64,000 nucleotides of DNA from Serilophus lunatus (taxonomy: Eukaryota > Chordata > Aves > Passeriformes > Eurylaimidae), in NCBI GenBank assembly GCA_013399895.1, contig VXBA01005361.1, forward strand, positions 1,297,438 through 1,361,437, written 5' to 3'. How positions within the stretch are numbered: position 1 is the first letter of the stretch; each line of letters begins with the position of its first letter. The notes under the pieces were generated by a model. The model searched no databases. It was not told the DNA's origin and saw only the letters and a list, made by a program, of their open reading frames with translations. A program made the position numbers and the translations under genes. Shown here piece by piece: positions 12,991 to 26,200 of this stretch.

Positions 12991-15367
12991 CTTGTTTAAT
13001 TACTAATCCGTGGCAACTCCCTTTACTGTAAAGCTCTTGGTTTCTAAGAGCCTAAGCCTGATTTCTGGCTCGTTCAGTTGACACAGAAAGCAACTTTCAC
13101 AAACATTCATGTGTTGAGGAATATTTGGGATCCTTCATCCTTGTTTAGATTCTAGCAGCAGCAGGATTTGCAGTACAGGATTTTCTAAAATAACTTTTCC
13201 ATGGCTCTTCATCTTCCCGTCTTCCCACTTACTATGTCTGGCATATGATATCCATAAAGATTCCATGATTTTGGGGGTTGCCAGCACCATTCATCACATA
13301 ACACAAGTCCTACCTCTAAATGTTGATAGTCTTCACCTTTGCAAAACTGCTGACTTGAAAAGGATATTTGTCCTTCAGGCAAATGATATTCCATGGAAAC
13401 ACCTTCTGCACAGCTGCCCAGCTGTCACACCTGATCAAACATAGCAAATATTAAGGGCCAGGGTACATTTTGCTTATTTGGGAGTTTTCATCTGCACTGT
13501 TTTCAATACTAAAGAGGACTGGAACAAATTCCAAAATCAGGATAATGTATAGACAACTCCTTACATCTGACCCAAGAAAGCCTTTAAAAAATTGCATCTC
13601 TTTAGAAACAATTTCATTCTAATTCCATCTACAAAGAACTTTAGAAGTCTTCTGAGGAGCTTTGTGACCCCTAATTAGAACTTTGTACAGACAGACACTG
13701 GAAATTGACTGAAATACCCAGACACACTGAAATAGGAACCTCTTTCCCCCCTGCAATTACATAAAAGCTATATTTGTTACATAAACATTTTAACAGGGGA
13801 AAACATTAGATAATTGAAGACAGCCCCTCCCTCCAACCCCAGTTCCTCACCACTCACAGCACAGCAAGAGTAAAATTAACTCAGCAAAGAGTGTTCCCAC
13901 TGCAGAGCTAATTCCATGTGTGGATGGTACTGTGCTCCCCACTCTTGGAAAGCAAGAGGTTAAAGGAAACTATCTGAGACTATTTTGCAGGTCACCTTTT
14001 GTAATACAGTTGCATACGTTATATTTTCAATCTGTTTAATCAGTGTCAAGAGTATCCTGTAAGAAATCAGACAAAGAGCAAAAAAATTACTTAGACTGAA
14101 TAATAGCTTTGTGCTTAACCAGTACTGATGAGAAGACCCAAACTCCTTTGCTGGCAGAAAACGGAGATTTTGAGCTGCTAATGGACTGAAAGGCTAATCA
14201 GCTGCAACTCAACTCGGAACAGGATGAGGAGAAACTCTTTTGTTGTTTTCTGTCCTTAAAACCATTCTTCTCTCTGGAAATCATTGTAAGGACACCAACA
14301 GTCACTGCTTTATACTGCGTTAAAGCAAGAGAGAAACGCAAGTTTGTTGCTGCTGGACATGGACCTGAAAGAGGCAGAGGTGACTCTGGTCTATATCTAG
14401 CCTGGCTCACTCTGGCATTGATGCACCCTGAGGAATGACAGGCAGCAATCCTGTGCAGGGGAAATGGGGAGGGACAGCTCTGTGTGCGTGGAGGTGGGAA
14501 AAGATGTCTCCATTTTTGTGTTTAAGCCCCAGCACTGTGGATTTCTGGATTCAGGTGAGACAACAGTGGAAAGCATCAGAATTCCAGGGTACAAGCTCCT
14601 CCAGACACAGCAAGTGGTGTGAGGAGCTCTGAGTGCCCAGGTCCTGGATTCTCTGTACAGAGAGGCAAGAGTGGTCTGGGACCTAGTTTGAGTAACAAGG
14701 TATTTAAGAGGGAAGCTAATTCAAGTACATAAATCCTGAAGAGCATCACATCAAGCCAAGATAGTATTATTAGCCAACCTAGATAAAGTTTTAGAAGTGT
14801 ATGAAGAAAACCTCAATAAAAAAAATTACTGAGAAACATTCCCCACTTCAAGTTCACAAGAGAGAAATTCTCTCAAAAAATTATATTATCCAGAATAATA
14901 AAAAATACTAAAAAGGGATGTGGGGAACTAAAGTAGAAAAAGCATAAGTTCACCCAAATGAGTCACAGCTTGTTCCTAACATTCACTGACAATGTGCTTT
15001 GGAGGCAAGAGATCAGAGCCAACTAACAGGGGGCAGCTGAAAGGAAAATTAAACTGTAATTCTGCCACAAAATTATTTTTTAATTACGTGTTACTTATGT
15101 AGATGTTGATGTAAAGTTAATTGACACAGAAGCATTTCCAGCTTTTCCAGTGTCCTCTGGTCTCATTCTTACATTACTTGTCCTAAGCATATTGAGTCTT
15201 CCCCTCTGCCAGCTCCTACTTATCTCACCAAAGACAGAAATAGTCTTTATGGGCATTTCCATCCTTGTGATGGAATCAGGATGGAGTACAAGGACAGTCA
15301 TCACAACCCATGAGGAATATGTTGATGTGGACAAAAAGCCAGAGCTGAGAAACTAAAATGAACCAGA

Positions 15368-15440
15368 TAAAAAAACCCAAACCAACAAACCAACCAAACC
15401 ACAAAAACAAAACAAAAGGAAGAAAGAAAAAAGGAGGAAT
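15368..15440. repeat. A-rich low-complexity tract (AAACC/AAAC then GA-rich)
   Basis: Imperfect repeats of ACCAAAC/CAAAAC units grade into GAAAGAAAAAAGGAGG. The T-rich open frames on the opposite strand here (for example 15276-15509) are artefacts of this composition. Confidence 0.8.
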
Positions 15441-15808
15441 GGAGTGTGTGCAGTGAAGAAAGGAGACTGAGGGGAAGTAGGACAGGGAAAGCACCAATGC
15501 ACACCACACACTGCTTCCAACCCTGTAAAGTCCAGGGAAAGGCCAGTTTTCATTTTCAGCACAAAGCAGGCAGTTAAAAGAAAATCCAGGAAACCCAATT
15601 CAGCTGCACCTCATGTAAGATATGGGATTATCTGACTCAGGTCACAAGTAATATTTCTTCTCTTAGGGGCAGATTACTTTTACAGTAGACAGCTATAAAT
15701 ATATTTGAGGAAAAAAAAAAAAGGTTCTGTGGATGATTATCTTTTTCTGTTTGTAACTCAGAGTGAATCCATAAATCTTGGCTGGGCTTCTAATTCACTG
15801 GAAAGCAG

Positions 15809-15824
15809 ATATATATATATATAT
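15809..15824. repeat. AT dinucleotide microsatellite
   Basis: Eight uninterrupted AT units, followed by a degenerate AT-rich tail to about 15837. Confidence 0.85.
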
Positions 15825-16644
15825 TTATACATATAAAATCTAATCCAGTCCCTACATGGAACTTGGCCAGACAACATCCTCAGAAATAGAAAATATACAC
15901 AAAACACCAAATCCCAAATAACTCTTTAAAAATGCAAGTGATGAGGTGCTCTTAGATTGGCACATTAAGAATGAGGTTAGACAGCAATCATTTGCCATCT
16001 TCATTTACTCTCCACCAATAACAAAGTTACTCAGTTTAGGAACAGTAACCATACCTTCACAGATGAAACTAAGCTGGATGCTTTTAATGCGGCAAAGAAA
16101 CCCCACAAAACAAGTCTGATTTCCATGTCACTATGTCAAATAAAAAGATAAGCCAGCTGACTTCCAGGGAAAGGCAGAAGGCAATGTCCAGCATCCATGA
16201 AACTGAACAGGCCAGTGATTCAGGAGGTTCAGGCACTGTCATTTTTAATCCTGACAGAAATAATTGTAGGTAAGTTGAATGCAAGGGACAGAGTTTACTT
16301 CAAAGGAGTACTTACAATTTTGGTATGGTCCACTACTGCACAGTAGCCCCAGAGAACATCTATTTATAGTTATTCCCACTAACACAGTGTTATCACAAGC
16401 TTTGGTTTATATTCATAGTGAAAAGATAAAAAACAAAGGAATGGAAAAATGTGCTCAGCAAGACTCTGGTGTTCTCACAATGTTACTCCGTTAGTCAGTA
16501 GCACAATCTGAACAGCCACTGGTGTTCAGCACAGACATTTTCAGATCTAAAGGGCTTCTGGATGGTCCTGATCTCAGAGTGTTAAGTGTGGTCTTCTTTA
16601 GAAATCTTAAGGAAGCAAAGGACTCTGAACACAGGGAAACAAGT

Positions 16645-17174
16645 TTGGACATGAAGCAAATTTATTGTTCCAAGTGTTGAAATTGGGGAGTATTTTAAAT
16701 CAACAGCCACACACTTCAGCCACAGCTAGTATGAATGGATAAATCCAGGTAACCCTTAAATAAGTTACAAAGCCATTGGTAGGATGGTGTATATATATCA
16801 CAGAGCCTTGTAGGTAACCCATGGTTTAGAAAAAATGCCCTCTGCACAAAGGACAAGCAGAGATCAGCATCACTGAGGTACTAGTCCCACTTTTCTCAAG
16901 CAAATTTCTGCATAGATATCTAAGGTTAAGGAGTTCTGACACTTTTAAACAGCTTTTACAGTATCACAAGGTAACATAAGGAAAATACATTGTATTTGAA
17001 ACCAAAGAGCAGCATATTAGACATGCACTGGTAGAAAACATCCTGTGTGCCACAAGAGATGTTAAAAGTACCATACACAACTTTGGGATGTTCATCTAAA
17101 AGCATATTCAACTCCTTTGACTTCATTCTTTGTGGAAAAGAGTCTACATGGTCTTATTCACAAAACTGGAATTC
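16645..17174 (-). other. IARS1: IARS1 3' UTR (approximate end)
   Basis: About 530 bases of non-coding sequence follow the TGA. The left limit is inferred from the AATAAA at 16661-16666 plus about 15-25 bases. No other canonical signal is evident between the stop and this point. The region is AT-rich, as is usual for a 3' UTR. Transcript data would be needed to fix the cleavage site exactly. Confidence 0.7.
16661..16666 (-). terminator. IARS1 polyadenylation signal AATAAA
   Basis: The plus strand reads TTTATT, giving a canonical AATAAA on the minus strand about 510 bases after the IARS1 stop. A T/GT-rich stretch follows at about 16630-16650 (CTTGTTTCCCTGTGTTC on the minus strand), as expected of a downstream element. 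Confidence 0.75.
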
Positions 17175-17257
17175 TCAACATTCAGCTGTGGTGGGTATGA
17201 CATGAACATAGAGGGTCTTCATGTTCAGGTTCTTCATGGAGACATCCTTCATGATCT
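17175..17257 (-). CDS. IARS1: IARS1 window exon 21: last coding exon and stop
   Basis: An 83-nt exon that completes Glu and encodes IMKDVSMKNLNMKTLYVHVI, then PTTAEC and TGA (17175-17177). Human ends NLNMKTVYVSVLPTTADF..., so the end is conserved in length apart from the final residue or so. The acceptor is GTTCAG. It ends the second repeat. Confidence 0.95.
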
Positions 17258-20200
17258 CTGAACCAAGGAAACAAGAGAGAAACACCAGTTAGTGCTCTTG
17301 CTTACAGATACAACCAGGAATACTTTCTTTTTGCTTTATTCAGACAGTTCTGCTGGTTCAGTAAGTGGGACTGGGATAGAAACTGCTCAGCCCAAAATCC
17401 CCTCTTGTTCAAGCCCAGTGCATGAAAAGAGTCACCACGAGTCAGGACTGTCCCTGCAAGAGCTGAAGAGACTGTTTTATGTCACAAAATGGAACCTTTT
17501 GAAAGTCTAGGTCAGCTCCCAGCCTCACAATCCAGACAGAGCAGTGCCTAGGACACAAAATTAAAGTGCCATGATATTAAATCAATATTAACAGTATAAC
17601 ACAAGGCACTGGTATCCACAGTCCCTTATTAACAGTGTGGAAGAGGGACCATAGATCCATCTCCTCCAGAAGCTCAGCTCTGATGGGATATAAACCAAGG
17701 TCTGTGTGCAGAAGAGCAAGAACATACAGACACTGACTGCACTTTATATGTAAAGCAAGGGTTGTACCAGTACCTGCTGAAAAAGGAACGCTGGAATCTT
17801 GCTGAGTATGCCTGAAGAATTTCATACCACACCGGATCAGTTCCCTAAGTCTTTTCACAGCTACACGCACATAGTTTGGAACAGTAATAGGATCAAGTCT
17901 CACCAACAAACCTCTGAAGGATAGAGCATATTCCCAACAGGCTGATCCAGGGTTTCTAATGACTATGAAACACAAACACAGTGTAATCACACTTGTTTGT
18001 GGATGGGGAAACAGTCACCTGCACAGTTTACAGGAGCTGAAATCTCTTTTACTATTACACCTCACATTTTTCCCAAGCAATCTGGTGCTTGCTGGCTCAG
18101 TGTTTCCAGCACCTGTCAGCTCTAGCACACTGCCCCGCTGAGAGCAGAATGTTGGGAATACTGGGAAGCACAGCCTTGGAAGAAAAGTCACATTGGAGCA
18201 AGCCATTTATTAACTGAAGAACTGGGAAATCTTTATGGATCACGATGCACCATTTTTAAGGAATCCTCTGCCAGTGTAGTACTCTGCTTTAAGCAGCTTA
18301 ATATCCATCCACAGAGCTAAAGAGTGGAGCTATAATCCAACTGAGCAATGAGGGCTTTATTCCCTCACTAACCTTCCTTCCATCCCCAGGAACGTGTTCC
18401 ATCAGGATGTAAAACGTTACTTTGGTCTGCAGAGGCAGCCAAACAAATTACAAACCTTGTCTCCAAGTTTCTTATTAAATATTTCTTTTTAAGATCTTGA
18501 AAAATGAGGAATTACATGAAGCAACTACTTTCAACAGTATTTAACTCAATAATTACTTTTAGAAACTGGAAACTTGATTTATCAACAAAATGTAAGGTTA
18601 TCCTCCTTTCCATGCCAATTCCTCCAGGGAAAGGCTCTGCAGGGAGCACATGAAGTGTCACTGTCTTCCCCAGGGTGGTTCTGAATCAGGTACCTGGAAC
18701 TCAAGCTCACGAATAAGCAACATTCACCCCCTTTGACATTTATTTATGGAATATTTTTCCAACATTACAAAGGGGGAGTGAAAAATACGTTTGTTTCTGA
18801 AAAGTTGGCAAGCAATTTTGTGCAATAGGCAGCAGATGCCCAACTGCCTGGACCAACAACATTTATAAAAATAACCTTTTCAAACCCAACAACCTGTTTT
18901 CCACAAAGTGATTGTTTTCCTCTTTATAAAACAGGCACCAACCTTCCAATTCATGGGTTATTTTCATCAAACATTTCAAATGGTTAACAGTAAATAAATT
19001 TTTTTTTTATAATAGACCATAAAAAAACCTACTCAAGAGACTGAACTTTTGTGTTTTGAAGGTAGGACCTTGAATAGATGGATTAGAAAATGAAAAGGGG
19101 ATTACAAAGCTGCAACAATACAGATAAACATTAATTAACCTAATGGTTTCTAAAGGCATCAAAGGGTTTTACACACAGCACTTGTTTATCATATAAAGAG
19201 ACGTAAAGATAAAGTACAACTACTTCAGTAAAAACGTTATTAACGGAGCTGGTGAGAATTAATCTGAGGTAGCAGAAGTGTGGCTACGGGGCACAAGCAG
19301 GTCTTAGCTGCACAAATAAACCTCTGGGACCAAGTTCCTCCATTCTGAGTCTCAAAACCACCAAATCAGTTGCTTTGGCCTTGGAAGAGTTATCAAATAT
19401 GTTCTTTCGCATCACGGTGAATTGTAACTTTATACACTTGAATTAAAGATTAAATAGTTCTGGAGAATCCATACTACAAATGTTAACAGTGATGCAATCC
19501 ATTTCCCTTTCAGGTAAAGGCATTTATAAAATCCTTATTTAAAATGAGCCTTAAGGGCCCTGCATTTTCCTGTCCTGTCAGTTACATCTGTTTCAAAGCT
19601 CTACAATTTTCTAGAATAGCTATTTTAGTATCTGAACTAAATCATGCCGTGCTGTAACAGTGACAGAAACCCAAAAGGAACTATTATGTATAACATCAAC
19701 TGCTCCTGAGTGGCTGAATCCCTGAATCCCAGTCAGCAAGGCTGTGCCTGCTGACTGACTTTTTGTTTGTGCAAATTAAATGTGGCTCTTACACCTTGTG
19801 CTGTTTCTAAACACTCCAGTTCTGTTTGTAAACACCATTCAGCACATTAGGTTTGGCATTAGCTCAAACTACCACTAGAAAGTCTCATCAGCATTTGAGA
19901 CCCATCATCATCACAAAAATGGCTTTTGAATAAACAGTTCAGGTCACATGAAATAATATAAAGAAGCAACCAAAATCCACAACAAAAAGCCCCACACCTA
20001 TTGCTCTGATTCCAACCTGAATCCTCCAGCTCAGTGGACACCTGAGTGACCCCAGGTCTCACCAGCTGCACTAGAACTGCCCTTCTCTTCCCCTCACCAC
20101 GTGACAGCATATCCCAAAGAAATTCCTGTCCCATGATGGCCAGTTTAAGCAAGATGTCCAACTCCTGGACAGGTGATGAGCCAAGGACAAGCTTGGCTCT

Positions 20201-23200
20201 TGTATCCCTCCAGCTCATAAACCATGTCACTGTGATACACTGCAGAGAGAACTCTTCGCATCACTTCATTCCAAAAGGTGAATTTTCCTGAATACAGAAA
20301 TACCTGGTTTGGGTTGTTTTGAGGTTTTTTTACCATGTAGTTTTCCAGTCCATTCTTCCCATCAAATGACACCCCACATCTCTCAGGTACAACTTTTTAC
20401 CCACAGGTCGCTACAGCTTTAGTAACACCTTTCTCACGAACTAGAGATTTTTGTTTCTCAGCCTCACCATCTGCCTATGGTTTCTTTAGCATTTCAGATC
20501 TGTCACTGTGTGCTAAAGCTTCCTGCTTCCCAGGTATCCAGAATGAACAGGAGCTGCTGTGACCTACCAAGTTTGACCTACTCACATTACTCCAACATAC
20601 ATCCAATACTCTTTTTCACCCACTCCAATTCTCCAAAAGGAAGACAATGCAACAATAAGACAGTTACAAGAACAATTGAACACGTTCTTGAAATATTCCT
20701 ATTTTCAACTCACTCTCTTCTAAGAGGACATTCACTCTCTGCTTAGTCACTGCAGCATGGCACTGCCATTCCCACTGCTGACTGACCTTCAATGCACAAG
20801 GAAGAAACTTCTACAGAATTTCTCTTGCCATTTCACAAGGGGAACGCATTACAGGTTTGGATTTCTAAATATATATGTGTGCTTAAAGGATTTTATTAAA
20901 TACATATTCAATTACTGAACAAAATTAGAAACCAATGTGTAAACAGTGTGCATTTAGTAATTAAACTAAATCTCAGGTTGCACGAGCTGTTCCTCAACAA
21001 AAACTTCTGAGTATCCTTGGACAAGCAAACTAAAGTTTATGCTTACCATGAGTTAGTGCTTCATCCAGGAACAATTTTAGCCTCCTGCTTCTGAGTCCAA
21101 AAACTTTTGCTGTTTCATGTAGAAGAGCTTTGTATGTTAATCCATTCTGACCAACAGGGTTTTCCATTAGAAGAGTTCCCACTGTTCCTTTCTGACATTC
21201 TGGACGAGACAAACAGCTGAGTCACTATTGGTCAGCAACGAGTTATTTCATTTATCCTGGAAAACTGAAATTTAGGATTTCTTCCTCCACTTCATCTCTA
21301 TTTTTTCATAGTACTGAGAGAACAATTAGCAATACCAACCCACAGATATTCATGGACTATAGAACCAGAAGTGTAAGTGATTATTAACAGTCTGACCAAT
21401 AGAAGAAAACTTTGCAGGATTCTTTATCTGGGTCAACAGGAAAACACAGAGCCTGGGAAACAAGAAATATTTCAACAGGACACAGAAACAACTGAGTGCA
21501 GAAGCTCACAAAGCACCTTCTGATGATGAAATCCCTAGTAAAAACCACATTTTTGGCCCCAGCAGACTCCCAGGAGTGTCAGTAAGATGTCACATGGACA
21601 CTGCAAAAAGGGCTCATCCCAGGGCAGAGATTAAGCAAGTTACCAACAACAGAGGTGCTCCAATGTTTGATTTCAGAGGAGAAGCTACAAGATTTGCAGC
21701 TGGGAAACAGAATTACACACATCAGACCAGGCATTTGGCTTTTAAATAGCACTGAGGAACATTTCCCAGGCTGACTCCAGTGTCTCAGCAAAGAGCTGGC
21801 TCTCCATTCAGTTTAGGTCTGTTTTAGAATCAGCCTTTTGAAATAAGCTGCACAGGTGATCTCATGGTCAAAAATGGGAAGACAATGCTCAAGGGCTCAT
21901 GTTTAACTGCTGTCCCTTATCTCAAACTGCTCTCCTTTTCCTCTCAGGAAAAGAGGAAGAAAAGCTAAATATAAACATTGTGTTTATCAGAAAGCAAATA
22001 CTAGAAAAAATAAAATCCCCATCTACCAATGAAATCCCATGAACTTCTTTCCATCAGCAAGCAACGATGGCCACGACTCTCATCACAGAAAGCTCAGGCT
22101 GTAAATGAAGAGATCAGTATCCCACACACCTTGTGGTTTTGCATTCAGGAGCTGTAAGTTGATATACTGGCAGAGCAGGGCAGGGGGGGAGCTGCTCTGC
22201 ACAGGGGCTGCCCCTGCTGTCACATGCAGAGTCTTCCCACTGAGGCTGAGCAGGTCCGTGTGGTTCAGCAGTTCTGGAACAGAAAGTGAGGCCAGTCAGA
22301 CCCTTCCAGGGAGCTGAGGCCCAGTTCCCACTCCATGAGCTGACAGTTTTCCCAATCCTGACTCCACTGTGGGAGCACCTCCCTCTTCACAACTCCCTCC
22401 TCAAGAAAGAGCTTTTCTCTCTTTGGAAGAGAGGAATTTGTGCAGAAAAATTCTGTTTTCATAACACAGAGTACTGTGGAAATCAGCTCTGTAACATTTC
22501 TTATGCACATAACACACACAACTACTTATGCAATAGAAATAGTCAACTAACTTCAAACAAGCAGGAAGTTATTCACTCAAGCCAACCATTTCTCTCTCAT
22601 GGAATGACAAGCTGTGATCTCTTCCCTGACTGTCCCAGCTGAAGCAGCACTGGGAATGTGCTACCAATCCAACTCCAGGATATGTATTCATATTAAATAC
22701 ATCAAACTCCAGGTGCCACTAATTAAAGTCATGGCTGGTTGGCTCCTGAATGAATCCCTCTCCCTGCGTATCTGTGTGTAATGCCACCACAGCTCCTGAG
22801 CCAGCAGATGGCTCCAGCCAGGAACATAAAGAAAACAGTAGATCAGGCTCAAAACAGTGGACTTGTCTCTTAAGGGATTTCAAAAGCAACAGCAGCACCC
22901 TGGAAGCACTGGGATAGGAAGGGGATGATGTTTCTGGGATATAAATGAGATGTGTGGGGCTGCGTTTGGCACTGGCTTGACCCTTGAGGGCAAACACATC
23001 TGCTGATGGGCACAGCTTTAAAAATACACAGGAATAACATCACACTCTGCCACAAAGAATTCCAAAGATCAAATTCAGGAAAAATGAATACATTTAATTT
23101 CTTGTCAAATTGTGTGTTCCTGTATATATGGAACAGGCACACCTGTCAGCTCTATCCAACAGGTCTTCATTCCACATCAGCCCCATTCACTCGTCACGGA

Positions 23201-26200
23201 GCCTGAGCTTTAAAAGCCCATTTTCTATTAACTAAACCAACAACTAAATTAAAAAATGAAGAGGAATTACCATGATCTCATCACACAGAAGGGGAGTCAG
23301 GAGGAGGTTTTTCCCAGCACAACCTTAAAGCAGCACAACTTAGGGGTAATGGTAGGAGAGCACCAGCGCACAGGGAGCTGACAGAAATACAAACACTCAG
23401 CTCCAGTAACTTCCAGTTTGCCATTCCCCAGCTGCTGGGATCCATGTGGATCTGTGCAGGGCAAGGAGGCACGAGCTGCAGTAATGGGGGTTTGCCTGTT
23501 TTACAAATTAGCATTTGGCATTACAGGACTGCTGACATTTTCCCAGGGAAGAACTGATGCACAGTGCTGTCAATGGAGTCTGTTCTTAGAACCCTCTAAT
23601 GAGAGCAAGAAAAAGTGAATCATTTTTTCATATATAACAACAGACTTGAAAGCAGGCAGGTATTACAAGTGCTCATCAATATTAAAATCACTTTTAAAGT
23701 CAGTTCTTCCTGCAGCTGAAATTTAAGTGGTAATGCTTTCCTAAGGTCTCTTACAGCCTCGTGGCCTTTTAAAAATTGAGGACAAAAAAACCCCCAAAAA
23801 AACCCTTTGTGCACTATTGTTCAGAAAACAATACTAAGAATAGAATTTAAAAAAAATTAGCCATCTGAAAATCATAAAGATGAAACAAGACATGGACCAA
23901 CAAGTTTGCAGGGGGATTTTTGCTCCCCCTCCCCTTCAGGCCCAACATGATTTACAGATTCATTTCTTCCCATAAACATTTAAAAAATGATTTTTTTTAA
24001 TAGGAGTTTTTCAATACGAGCTACTCCCATGAAAGCTGAGTTCAAGTCTAAAAGCATTCCCAACAAGAAGTTTAGAAAGTTTACAGCAATCTAGACCAAA
24101 AAAAGTCACAGACAACTGTCTTTACCATGTTACTTGAGCCCAGCAGCTTTGCTCTAAAGGATTAATTTTTTTAATGTTAAAAGAGACAAATCCTATTCTC
24201 AGATTCTGAAGGTCAGTACAAATCCCAAAGCCTTGCTCAGTGATTGTGCAGTTCCTCAAAATACCTCAATAGACTGCTGGGGAGGAAATGTTTATCCCAT
24301 TATTTCAATGCTGCACTGAAAAGCAGGAACAGGACGTATTTGAGCCTCCTTTAATACAAGAACTGCCTGGTTCTGTGCCATCACACAACCCTAAGTAAAT
24401 CTTCATTACAATTAGAAAACGAGATAATAAATTACTGCAAGTACAGTGGACAGCCCTAAAAACCACAGGAAGGGAAATATGGAGCCAGAAATACAGTTTT
24501 ACTGGGTCACAATTTTATTAACACACATGGGAACAACTCAGAAACAACTTGTCTGGAGTGCACAACCTTCCTGTGCAATTCCTCAGACCCAGCAGCTGAT
24601 ACCAACCCCTGGCTCACCTCAGGAGGCTCTGGAATCACCATGAGGCCTCACCTGACATTACCCACACCAAGGTTGGGCAGAAAAAGCAAATGGATTGTAC
24701 CCAAATCAAACACTGGGAATTCCAGTCCTATCCTCTGACATCTTTCAGGGCTGTTTCCCTTGCACGTGCCTTCAACCCTGACTCCTCAGGGAGCTTTATC
24801 TTCTGCTATCAATATCTGTTTGAGATCTCTGACAAACTGCAACAGAAGTGAATTTGATAAGCAAATCTTTCCAAGGGAATTTCCACACTGTTACTAAGTG
24901 GGCAGGGAAAAAAGCCCTGCTCTGCTCAGACCAGTTGCAAGAGTGAAAGTTTAAAATCAGCACACCAAGATGGGAAGTCCCAAAATGATCCCTACACAGC
25001 AAAAGTGAAGAAGTGGAAAAGAAAGGAACAAAGCTTTTGTTACCACAGCAGAAAAGAATTTCCAAGGAAGATGGAAGGTTTCCATTTTCTTTACCACTTC
25101 CTTTAGGAACTGATACTAATGAATTTATGCTGCATCCTCTTTGTAGTATGAGTGACCAAATAAGGTGTTAAATTGCTTATAATCTCAATGGGGTAAGAGC
25201 TGCCCAACTCTTCTTGACCTTTAGCAAGGTCACCCCTTAATATCTGTGATGGCAGTGAACAATACCAGCACACATCCACCTCTGCAGGCACAGACCCCAC
25301 TGCCAGGAAATACATCCCTACTATTTGGAAAAGGATTGCAAGGAAAACTATTTCCTCCTTTAAAACGCAACTGAAACTTGAGGAGCACACTGAGGGATTT
25401 CCTCTACAACTGAAATAATAATCCTTTTGCATGACAGGACCATTCAGTTCAGCTGAGCACAGTAAGGTAATGGATGACATCAGATATGGAAACCCCTAAA
25501 ACATCCTAGAAACCATTCCAGAATAAATAAGGGACTTACAGACACAAGACTGTGCCCCTATGGATGTCACTGGTGAACCTGAGCAGTCCCATGGGCAGCC
25601 AATACAACTCCAGAACCTCCCCCTCACATGTCCTTCAGTAATATTTCTATGAAAAAATACTACCAAAAGTTTTTGCAGCCATCCAGTTACCGTTTTTGCA
25701 GTTTTGTTTGGGGGATGGAAACCTTGGAATAAATCAAATTTTGCCCTGATGAGAACTGCAGTGGAAGTAAGATAATAGAGGAGATGAGCACCATTTAGCA
25801 GCACCTTCTGGAGATACTCTGCTGTGACTACAAACACAGCCTCATAAGCTAAGTAATTTAAAGGCAATATTTCCTTATCCATTTTCTTGTCAATTTTATA
25901 TAGATAGATATAAATTATACAGTAAATAACTCTACAGTAAACAACTCCTACATGTTGCTAGAAAGAGTTCCAATTTTCTTTGTCATACTTCATTTACCTG
26001 TGTTTCCATTAAAAACTGTCAGTTTTGAATTTTTAAGACCAAAAATGCAGGAGACAGCATCTACAAGTCCAGTGAAGTTCAAGGTATTATCTCCTTTTGG
26101 ATTTTCCAGCAGCAACACACCATCTAAAACCAAAATTCAGAAATGAAAACACAGTTTGGAAGCAACATCCAAGATCCAATTTTTGTTAATGATGCTTTGT

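Larger units (their letters stand above)
12991..16644. other. Intergenic stretch downstream of IARS1
   Basis: AT-rich DNA between the old CR1 copy and the IARS1 polyadenylation site. It contains an A-rich low-complexity tract at 15368-15440 and an AT microsatellite at 15809-15824. I see no gene or RNA that I can support. Confidence 0.6.

Noticed and set aside
19859..20230. 123-codon minus-strand open frame in the last IARS1 intron
   Set aside because: No recognised similarity, and no good acceptor/donor pair in a matching phase was seen, unlike the 17774-17962 segment.
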